Source of the DNA: Staphylococcus sp. IVB6214
GTDB taxonomy: Bacteria; Bacillota; Bacilli; Staphylococcales; Staphylococcaceae
Assembly: GCF_025558585.1 (NCBI RefSeq)
Contig: NZ_CP094723.1
Location: forward strand, 310,001 to 374,000
Length of the DNA stretch: 64,000 nt
Direction: 5' to 3'
Shown here: positions 56,800 to 64,000 of the stretch, piece after piece
Numbering within the stretch: the stretch's first letter is position 1
Layout of the letters: every line of letters begins with the position of its first letter
Translations under genes and position numbers: made by a program
The notes under the pieces: model-generated
What the model was told of the DNA's origin: nothing
Seen by the model: only the letters and a program-made list of their open reading frames with translations
Database searches by the model: none

Positions 56800-57211
56800 G
56801 TTAGTTGCAGCAATTATGGTATTTGCAGGGAGTTTAATCGCCTTGATTAGCGCCATTGGTGTCGTACGATTTAGAGACGTATTTTTACGTATTCATGCAG
56901 CAACAAAAGCATCGACAGCAGCAGTGTTGCTAACGCTCGTAGGAGTTTTTATTTACTTTATCTTCGCACAAGGTTATGTCGGTGTACGCACATTACTCGC
57001 ACTTGTATTCATTAACATCACTTCTCCCGTTGGCGGACATCTCGTGTCTCGTGCTGCCTATCGAACAGGGGCATACATGTATCAAAAAGATGCAAACTCA
57101 GGGGATGCAGACTTGAATGAAGATGATATTGACGAAGAAAAGAAACGTCAATTGCGTATTGAAAAACGTGTCAAACGACGAAAAAAAGTCTATTCTCGAT
57201 TGGATAAATAA
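56774..57211 (+). CDS. mnhG2: Na+/H+ antiporter subunit G2
   Basis: A 145-residue MrpG-type subunit, same length as S. aureus MnhG2. The sequence [23 protein letters not shown] is diagnostic, and the C-terminal tail is highly charged ([17 protein letters not shown]). The ATG at 56774 has a SD GAAGGGGGG 10 bases upstream; the in-frame ATG at 56765 is too close to it. It ends the operon. Confidence 0.93.
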   Translation: MATINEIFKLVAAIMVFAGSLIALISAIGVVRFRDVFLRIHAATKASTAAVLLTLVGVFIYFIFAQGYVGVRTLLALVFINITSPVGGHLVSRAAYRTGAYMYQKDANSGDADLNEDDIDEEKKRQLRIEKRVKRRKKVYSRLDK

Positions 57212-57225
57212 TAAGATAGTATCAA

Positions 57226-57328
57226 CGAGGTTGTGAAAGAAGCGTTTAGAGTTTGAGCAGAACCCGAACGGCGACCAAAATCACGTCAGTTCTATCGAAA
57301 GGTTTACTTCTGGAACGCTGTATATGGC
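57226..57328 (-). repeat. Dispersed intergenic repeat, inverted copy C
   Basis: On the minus strand this 103-bp stretch starts GCCATATACAGCGTTCC and ends CTTTCACAACCTCG. It aligns with copy A at 24688-24813 but lacks about 23 bp around AAAGCTATTTTGAG. It sits between the mnh2 operon and the mnt terminator. Confidence 0.7.
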
Positions 57329-57341
57329 TTTCTCAGAACGC

Positions 57342-57393
57342 AACATAAAAGAAGCACATGTCATATTTGCGTGACATGTGCTTCTTTTATGTT
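57342..57393. terminator. Bidirectional terminator, mnhG2 side and mntC
   Basis: AACATAAAAGAAGCACATGTCA pairs perfectly with its complement; loop 8 bases. It overlaps the mntC stop codon. Confidence 0.95.
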
Positions 57394-58321
57394 ATTCATT
57401 ATTTTTAACCATGCTTTGGTGGATTGTATCGATATTGCTTTCCATCATTTTATAGTATGAATCTCCATCAGTGCCTTTTTTACCAATAGAGTCAGTATAA
57501 ACAGTACCAAAGATTTTGGCATTTGTTTCTTCTCCGAGACTCTTCATACTCTTATCGCTAACACTTGTCTCAAGAAGTAGATTTGTAATGTGGTGTTGCT
57601 TCACAAAATCAATGGCTTGTTTCATTTGTTGGGGTGTTCCTTGGCTCTCTGTGTTGATTTCCCAAATGTAACCAGGTGTAATGTCATATTGTTGTGCGAA
57701 GTATTTGAAAGCACCTTCACTCGTAATCATGGCACGCTGTTCTTTAGGAATATCATTGAACTTGTCTTGACTCTTATCACTAAGTGCTTCTAATTTCTTA
57801 ATGTAAGTATCACCGTGTTTCATATAGTGATCTTTATGTTTCTCATCTGCCTTGATGAGTGCTTGTTGAATGTTTTTAGCATATTGAACGCCGTTTTTAA
57901 TACTAAGCCAAGCGTGTGGATCTATCATATCTTCTGATTTGTTACCTTGCTTCAAGTAGATAGGTTTGACTGATTTTGAAGCACGTACGACAGATTGATC
58001 ATCTAATGATTTGTCAGCTTGTTTTAATGCCTTTTTAAACCAGCCGTTGCCACTTTCTAAATTGAAACCGTTGTATACAACAACATCAGCATCTGTTAGC
58101 GCTTGGATATCTTTTGGTTTTACTTCATATTCATGTGGGTCTTGACCGATAGGCACAATACTGTGAACTTCAGCTTTGTCTCCCGCTACATTTTTTACCA
58201 TATCAGCTAGAATAGAATTTGTTGCCACAACCTTCACTTTATCATGAGATGATTGGTTGTTAAAACTACATGCAGTTAATAAAAGTGCAATGATGCATAG
58301 TGTAAGTATTCGTTTAATCAT
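57392..58321 (-). CDS. mntC: Manganese ABC transporter substrate-binding lipoprotein
   Basis: A 309-residue cluster 9 metal binder. The lipobox is LLLTACS (Cys about 18). Metal ligands typical of MntC/PsaA are DPHEYE (His), DPHAW (His), TSEGAFKYFA (Glu) and an Asp near the C-terminus (TVYTDSIG). It delivers Mn(II) to MntB. It overlaps mntB by 4 bases and closes the mntABC operon. Confidence 0.95.
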   Translation of the reverse strand: MIKRILTLCIIALLLTACSFNNQSSHDKVKVVATNSILADMVKNVAGDKAEVHSIVPIGQDPHEYEVKPKDIQALTDADVVVYNGFNLESGNGWFKKALKQADKSLDDQSVVRASKSVKPIYLKQGNKSEDMIDPHAWLSIKNGVQYAKNIQQALIKADEKHKDHYMKHGDTYIKKLEALSDKSQDKFNDIPKEQRAMITSEGAFKYFAQQYDITPGYIWEINTESQGTPQQMKQAIDFVKQHHITNLLLETSVSDKSMKSLGEETNAKIFGTVYTDSIGKKGTDGDSYYKMMESNIDTIHQSMVKNNE

Positions 58322-59157
58322 GTTGTTTGATACGCTCCTTTGTGATTAGATTGAATAAATTTTGCTATGATGAATGTGGCTACATATAGCAATGTTGCGA
58401 TTAATACAATAACAGCACCACTTGGTAAGTTGAATATGAAGCTCAAGTAAATACCAACTGTGGCACTGATGACACTGAATAAACAAGATGTCACCATCAT
58501 TGTTGAAAGCTTATTTGTGATGAGATAGGCGGTTGATGCAGGTGTGACAAGTAATGCAACGACGAGAATCACGCCGACTGTTTGCACGCTTGCTACAATC
58601 ACAAGGGCCAATAGTAGCATCACGAAGTAATGAAGCATTGTCGTATTCAAACCACTCATACGGCTAAAAACAGGGTCGAGTGTTGAAACTTTCAACGGAC
58701 GATATAGGATAACAATCAGTGAAACGACAATGATGCTGACAAATAGAGTAGTATAGAATGCAGATTGTGTAATCGCCAAAATATTACCGAATAAAATATG
58801 ATATAGGTCTGTTGCGCTATGAATGACGCTGATCAGAATAATCCCTGATGCTAAAAATGCTGTAAAAGTAATTCCGATGGCAGCATCTTTTTTCGTTTTA
58901 GAACGATCAGAGATATAGCCAATCAGAATACTACTCAACATCCCGGTGATGAGCGCTCCGATGAACATTGGAATGTTGAATAGAAAAGACAATGCAACAC
59001 CCGGCAATACAGCGTGACTCATCGCATCACCCATGAGAGATAAACCGCGAAGAATGATGATGCAACCGACTACACCGCATACGATACCAACGAGTATAGC
59101 GGTCAACATAGCACGTGACAAAAACTGATACTCAAAGAGATGTTGGACGAACGACAT
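58318..59157 (-). CDS. mntB: Manganese ABC transporter permease
   Basis: A 279-residue permease with about eight helices. GLSLMGDAMSHAVLPGVALSF, VVALLVTPASTAYLI and GITFTAFLASG are the family's signature membrane segments. It starts within the last 26 bases of mntA, with SD AAGGAG; a coupled translation is likely. Confidence 0.93.
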   Translation of the reverse strand: MSFVQHLFEYQFLSRAMLTAILVGIVCGVVGCIIILRGLSLMGDAMSHAVLPGVALSFLFNIPMFIGALITGMLSSILIGYISDRSKTKKDAAIGITFTAFLASGIILISVIHSATDLYHILFGNILAITQSAFYTTLFVSIIVVSLIVILYRPLKVSTLDPVFSRMSGLNTTMLHYFVMLLLALVIVASVQTVGVILVVALLVTPASTAYLITNKLSTMMVTSCLFSVISATVGIYLSFIFNLPSGAVIVLIATLLYVATFIIAKFIQSNHKGAYQTT

Positions 59158-59911
59158 GATGTGTAGACTCCTTTCTATGTTGTGTACGTTTGTCTGAATC
59201 TGTCATCGGTTGTTGGCTTAAAAATACAGATTCGATATGCTCAGGTTTCAAAGCTTCTGCACTTTCACCGAAAAATTGTACGGATTGATTCAATAGTAAA
59301 ATACGATCAAAATATTGTGTCGCTGTCGCCAAATCATGATGAACGATGAGAATAAGCTTTCCTTGTGCTTTTAGTGCTTCTAATTTTTCTAAAATAATTG
59401 CTTCACTTTTAAAATCAATGCCAACGAAAGGTTCATCTAAAAGATATATTTGGCTTTCAGACATGAGTGCACGTGCAATAAACACTCGCTGTAACTGACC
59501 ACCACTCAAAGCGTTGAGTGGGCGTTTTCGCAATTCATAGAGAGAGAGTTCATGTAGAAGCGCATCACGTCGCTGTTTCATTTCTTTAGGTATTCGTTTG
59601 AACCAGCCCGCATCGTGATAACAACCTGACAACACCAAATCTTCAACATTAATAGGAAATTCCAAATCAAGTTGAGACTTTTGTGGAATATAAGTAATAT
59701 CTGTTAAACAGTGTTTGATCGGTTGTTGATTGAGCGTGATCGTACCATCTGCTGGAAGTTCCCCAATAATGGATTTGATGAGTGATGACTTTCCGCTACC
59801 ATTGGGTCCCATGATCCCGATCAATTCTCCACGAAGCGGGAGTTGTAAAGTAATATCTTTTAAAATGTGTTTGCGACCTAAATACAATTCTAAGTTATTT
59901 ATTGAAAGCAT
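59132..59911 (-). CDS. mntA: Manganese ABC transporter ATPase
   Basis: A 259-residue ATPase. Walker A is MGPNGSGKSS (about 34-43), the signature is LSGGQLQRVFIARALM, Walker B is IYLLDEPFVGID and the H-loop is VHHDLATA. The tail is slightly longer than S. aureus MntA. It is the first gene of mntABC, with SD GAAGGTG, divergent from mntR across an MntR-type site. Confidence 0.95.
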   Translation of the reverse strand: MLSINNLELYLGRKHILKDITLQLPLRGELIGIMGPNGSGKSSLIKSIIGELPADGTITLNQQPIKHCLTDITYIPQKSQLDLEFPINVEDLVLSGCYHDAGWFKRIPKEMKQRRDALLHELSLYELRKRPLNALSGGQLQRVFIARALMSESQIYLLDEPFVGIDFKSEAIILEKLEALKAQGKLILIVHHDLATATQYFDRILLLNQSVQFFGESAEALKPEHIESVFLSQQPMTDSDKRTQHRKESTHHVVRPTSL

Positions 59912-59933
59912 TTTTTCACCTTCTTAATAAAAC

Positions 59934-59948
59934 TTTAGGTTTACCTAA
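59934..59948. promoter_or_regulatory. MntR-binding palindrome ahead of mntABC
   Basis: TTTAGGTTTACCTAA has TTAGGT and ACCTAA as near-perfect arms, the DtxR/MntR-type operator form. It lies 23 bases upstream of the mntA start and about 84 bases before mntR. Confidence 0.8.
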
Positions 59949-60031
59949 CTAATTTATATTATATACTGAAGATTTCTATTGTCAATCTATTTCATGATAC
60001 AATATAAATAATATATACAAGAGGTGAAGGT

Positions 60032-60679
60032 ATGTTATCGGAAGAAAAGGAAGACTATCTCAAAGCAATATTGGCTCATGATGGTGTGAAAACATACGTA
60101 TCAAACAAAACACTTTCACAGTTTTTGAATATTAAACCTCCATCAGTGAGTGAGATGTTAGGACGATTGGAAAAAGGGGGATATGTTGAAATCATACCGT
60201 ATAAAGGTGTGAAGTTATCGCCACTTGGTCTGCGTTTTACATTAGATGTCATTAAACGTCATCGTTTGATCGAGTTATTTTTAATAGAAGTGTTAGGTTA
60301 TACGTGGGAAGAAGTACATGCGGAAGCAGAAGTCTTAGAGCACCGTGTCTCACCATTATTTGTTGACCGGTTAGATGCACTATTAAACTACCCAGAAACA
60401 TGCCCGCATGGTGGTGTCATCCCAAGAGATGAGTCGTTTGAAGAGTATTATCGTACATCGTTACTAGAGTATGACGAAAGGGATACCGTAGTCATTCGAC
60501 GTGTACGTGATAAAACGGACTTACTTGTCTATTTATCGAGTAAAGGGATGTCTATTGGGGATACTGTGACAATAAAGTGCAAAGATGAGACAAATCAATT
60601 GTTAGAAATGCAAACGAACGAAGAAGCTGTTATTTTGAGCTATTCTAATGCAATGGTAATCTTTGGAGAAAGAGCATAA
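60032..60679 (+). CDS. mntR: Manganese-dependent transcriptional repressor MntR (DtxR family)
   Basis: A 215-residue regulator. An N-terminal winged helix (about 1-70; LSQFLNIKPPSVSEMLGRLEKGG) precedes the metal-binding dimerisation domain with EVHAEAEVLEHRVSP and FVDRLD, then a short SH3-like C-terminus. It represses mntABC when manganese is ample. It is divergent from mntA with the operator in between. SD AAGAGGTG. Confidence 0.95.
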   Translation: MLSEEKEDYLKAILAHDGVKTYVSNKTLSQFLNIKPPSVSEMLGRLEKGGYVEIIPYKGVKLSPLGLRFTLDVIKRHRLIELFLIEVLGYTWEEVHAEAEVLEHRVSPLFVDRLDALLNYPETCPHGGVIPRDESFEEYYRTSLLEYDERDTVVIRRVRDKTDLLVYLSSKGMSIGDTVTIKCKDETNQLLEMQTNEEAVILSYSNAMVIFGERA

Positions 60680-60682
60680 TAT

Positions 60683-60736
60683 AAAATGCGTATATAAGAC
60701 AGTGAGTGTTGCGCAATGTCTTATATACGCATTTTT
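60683..60736. terminator. Bidirectional terminator after mntR
   Basis: AAATGCGTATATAAGACA pairs with TGTCTTATATACGCATTT over a 15-base loop, with T on both sides. Confidence 0.9.
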
Positions 60737-60745
60737 ATGTTCAAA

Positions 60746-61525
60746 TTAGGTGATGACTGAAATTAACGAGAATGTGTAAGGACCTGAAAAGAGTTGGTCA
60801 AATAAAAAGTAGAGCGTTGCACAGTTCAAAATAATCCAAAGCATTGAAAAGACGATAGTCGGGACATGCGTCATATTACGCAATGCTGTCCCATCCCAGT
60901 TTGGTTGTGGACGCGCAAATGTCAGTTGAACAATCGTAATCGTCGATTGTATCACTTCGCCTAGCAAAGTACCGAGTAACCAATGGTAAACAAGGAAGTA
61001 AATCATGGAATAGTTATGTAGATTTTCAGACTGTAATCCTAAATAAATGATGAGACATAACAGCACCATGATAATGATTGGTGCAACTTTTCTTGATGTG
61101 ATGTAGGTAAAATAAAGAAAGATACCGACATATAACAAAATAAAAATGACACCTTGCCCTTTACTTTGCATAATTAAGCCAATGCTAAGCATCAGGGGTG
61201 GCATAATATAGCCGCCAATTGTTGTAAATATTTGGCCGAGACGATGTTCGCTCTGAGTAACTGCATAACCTTGTTGTCCCGTTTGTTGACGTTCTTTTCG
61301 TGTCATCACGACTACGAAGTCTACAACACGACCACCACTCAAACGATTGAAGAATACGTGACCGAATTCGTGTGTGAGTACAGGAATGTAATTGAGTGCA
61401 ATACTCAGCATGGATAAGATAGGATGTTTACGGTAATAGTAACTTAACAAATAGATACTAGTGATCGTTCAAAGTAGTATGCTAGATATAGGGATAGGTG
61501 AAATAAGCCATGTCTGTTCACTCAT
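60746..61525 (-). pseudogene. M50-family metalloprotease-like membrane protein, in-frame stop near the start
   Basis: A 259-codon frame beginning at an ATG (61525) with SD AGAAAGGAATG. Codon 19 (61471-61469) is TGA, after ISSILL and before TITSIYLLSYYYRKHPIL. The rest (from about 61450) is open for 234 codons from a TTG. HEFGH in TLTHEFGHVFF-type context (residues PVLTHEFGHVFF) is the zinc motif, and about five more hydrophobic helices follow. The family acts in intramembrane proteolysis. Whether the short form is made from the TTG is uncertain. Confidence 0.75.
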
Positions 61526-61656
61526 ATGTCGCATTCCTTTCTAAATAATTGATGCATGAAACCAAGTATACCGCTAAGCAAGTTATTTTAGTACCGACTT
61601 AGGACTTATATTGTAATAAATGTTTAATAGGAGTAGGGCTTCATATATTATATCTC

Positions 61657-61690
61657 GGCCCTGTTGCATAAAGTATGTAAAAGTATAGCA
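61657..61690 (+). other. Possible IS6/IS431-like end remnant
   Basis: GGCCCTGTTGCATAAAGTAT followed by TATAGC resembles the GGTTCTGTTGCAAAGT ends of IS431-type elements, with a few changes. There is no transposase or second end, so it is at most a relic. Confidence 0.3.
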
Positions 61691-61797
61691 TAGAAATAAC
61701 ATGCTATCCTAAATGATTCGTATGAAGATGAATTTTTTTGTATTACATGGTAAAGTGAATTCAATATGAAAGAAAATAAAAGAGAGGAGGATTGTTG

Positions 61798-62586
61798 ATG
61801 CATTTATCAACGCCTTCAACTAACCAATCAACATCTACATATCAACCTTATAAACCGGGAGCACAAGTAAATATTTTAGGGGTTCCGTTTGATCCTGTGA
61901 CGATGTCAGACATGAGACAAGTAATTTTAACATATAGTCGTACACGAACAACGCATAATTTATTTATTGTGACAGCCAATCCTGAAATTGTACATTATGC
62001 AGCTGAAACCCCATCATACAAAAAATTGATTCGTAATGCCGATTACATCATCCCTGATGGAACAGGTGTTGTAAAAGCTGCCAAATGGTTAGGCACACCA
62101 TTACCGGAACGTGTACCAGGTATAGAAGTGATGGAAAAGTGTTTGGAGATTGCACAACAGGAAGGATTGCGTGTGTTCTTGTTAGGTGCGACGGATGAAG
62201 TGGTAAAGGGAGCGGTACTAAACATTCAAAATAAATATCCTAATAGCGAAGTAAAAGGGCATCATGGATTTGCACCTTTAGATGATACGTCAGTAGTAGA
62301 TGAAATACGTGCATTCCAGCCTGACTTTGTTTTTGTAGGGATGGGCTACCCGAAACAAGAACAATGGATTCAACAGCATCGCAATCACTTTGAACATACG
62401 TTGATGATGGGTGTAGGGGGATCGATTGATGTTTTCAGTGGTACAGTGAAACGAGCACCACGTATATGGCGTCAACTCAACTTGGAATGGCTTTATCGTA
62501 TTTTAAAAGATGTGAAACGTATCAAACGATCTCACAGAATTCCTAAGTTTGTTTGGGCAGTTTTAAAGCAAAAAATGAAAAAGTAA
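61798..62586 (+). CDS. tagA: N-acetylglucosaminyldiphosphoundecaprenol N-acetyl-beta-D-mannosaminyltransferase
   Basis: A 262-residue WecG/TagA glycosyltransferase that adds ManNAc to lipid-linked GlcNAc, the first committed wall teichoic acid step. Catalytic Asp87 lies in IIPDGTGVV, and further conserved parts are FLLGATDEVV, FVGMGYPKQE and GVGGSIDVFSGTVKRAP. The ATG at 61798 has SD GGAGG 7 bases upstream; two TTG codons directly before it are not needed. It is convergent with tagH. Confidence 0.95.
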   Translation: MHLSTPSTNQSTSTYQPYKPGAQVNILGVPFDPVTMSDMRQVILTYSRTRTTHNLFIVTANPEIVHYAAETPSYKKLIRNADYIIPDGTGVVKAAKWLGTPLPERVPGIEVMEKCLEIAQQEGLRVFLLGATDEVVKGAVLNIQNKYPNSEVKGHHGFAPLDDTSVVDEIRAFQPDFVFVGMGYPKQEQWIQQHRNHFEHTLMMGVGGSIDVFSGTVKRAPRIWRQLNLEWLYRILKDVKRIKRSHRIPKFVWAVLKQKMKK

Positions 62587-62610
62587 ATATCTTGATATCA
62601 ATCACTATAA

Positions 62611-62647
62611 AAACGCTGTGATAGCGACAATGACTATCACAGCGTTG
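62611..62647. terminator. Terminator between tagA and tagH
   Basis: AACGCTGTGATAG and CTATCACAGCGTT pair over a 9-base loop. The T run is on the tagH (minus) side. Confidence 0.85.
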
Positions 62648-62651
62648 AACT

Positions 62652-63799
<1,148 letters not shown>

Positions 63800-64000
63800 A
63801 TGAATTCTGTAGCAGTAGTGTTAAAAGAACATTTAAAAAGTTTTTATTTAATTCAAAGATTAGCACAATTCCAGTTGAAAATTTCGAATCATAATAATTA
63901 TCTAGGCTTAGCATGGGAACTTATAAATCCAGCTATTCAAATTTTGGTATACTGGTTTGTTTTTGGGTTTGGTATTCGAAGTAACCAACCTATTGAAGGT
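63800..64000 (+). CDS. tagG: Teichoic acid export permease TagG, 5' part
   Basis: The first 67 codons of the permease partner of TagH. MNSVAVVLKEHLKSFYLIQR and LAQFQLKISNHNNYLGLAWE are the conserved N-terminus, with the first membrane helix beginning near PAIQILVYWFVFG. It agrees with S. aureus TarG. The frame runs off the window end. Confidence 0.93.
   Translation, partial: MNSVAVVLKEHLKSFYLIQRLAQFQLKISNHNNYLGLAWELINPAIQILVYWFVFGFGIRSNQPIEG

Overview
The window is chromosomal DNA of a low-GC Firmicute, almost certainly a Staphylococcus. The evidence is a recognisable SarA, a complete mnhA2-G2 antiporter operon, mntABC/mntR, the divergent teichoic-acid genes tagA/tagH/tagG, vraA-vraB-vraC, and the hemQ-pta-lipL and yojF-bshB2 neighbourhoods. 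From about 9 kb to the end, the gene order follows the S. aureus core chromosome (hxlAB, vraABC, thiD/pdxK, ung, permease, lipL-pta-hemQ, HD protein, argS, iron ABC genes, sarA, mnh2, mnt, tag), as I remember it. The protein sequences are clearly diverged from S. aureus, and a beta-glucuronidase gene plus a PTS-nanE-nagB operon are present. I infer a non-aureus species, possibly of the S. hyicus/S. intermedius branch; the species is not settled. I see no rRNA, tRNA, CRISPR array, prophage or intact insertion sequence.

Layout. 1-2.4 kb: the end of a glucuronide/hexuronate operon (SDR fructuronate reductase-like, uidA). 2.4-3.0 kb: a non-coding stretch with a 32-residue PepA1/Fst-like toxin peptide. 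3.1-5.1 kb (minus strand): folE2, bshB2 and yojF. 5.2-10.4 kb: an RpiR-type regulator divergent from a PTS EIICB, followed by nanE, nagB, hxlA and hxlB, which read as amino-sugar uptake and conversion plus a ribulose-monophosphate shunt. 10.5-13.6 kb: a vraA/vraB/vraC-like acyl-CoA cluster with a candidate CcpA site. 14-20.4 kb: a membrane protein, a D,D-carboxypeptidase, pdxK/thiD, ung, two small conserved genes, a 32-residue peptide and an amino-acid permease. 20.4-24.6 kb (minus strand): an SsuABC/TauABC-type importer with an acyl-CoA-dehydrogenase-like flavoprotein and a DUF4242 protein, the most accessory-looking block.

24.7-28.5 kb: a dispersed repeat, a TetR regulator divergent from an EmrA/EmrB-type efflux pair, and a broken small gene. 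28.6-31.3 kb: lipL, pta and hemQ. 31.6-36 kb: transporters (APC permease, two-part ThrE exporter, dicarboxylate symporter). 36-41.7 kb: housekeeping genes ending in argS. 41.9-46.8 kb: an iron-type ABC binding protein and permease without an ATPase, a HAD protein, an alpha/beta-hydrolase-fold protein lacking its serine, a secreted protein and a membrane protein. 46.8-50.6 kb: sarA, an orphan membrane-fusion-type protein, a DMT transporter and the DUF1659/DUF2922 pair, with DUF2922 frameshifted by a 10-bp duplication. 50.8-57.2 kb: an inactive-looking tyrosine recombinase followed by mnhA2-G2. 57.4-60.7 kb: mntABC divergent from mntR across an MntR-type palindrome. 60.7-64 kb: an M50-type metalloprotease gene with an in-frame stop, tagA, tagH and the start of tagG.

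No single locus can be declared a new system. The most unusual items are the type I toxin-like module between two matching terminators, the active-site-lacking recombinase ahead of mnh2, the alpha/beta-hydrolase with Glu in place of Ser, the SsuABC-flavoprotein-DUF4242 cluster, the PTS-NanE-NagB-RuMP operon, the three broken genes, and a dispersed intergenic repeat of about 100-126 bp.
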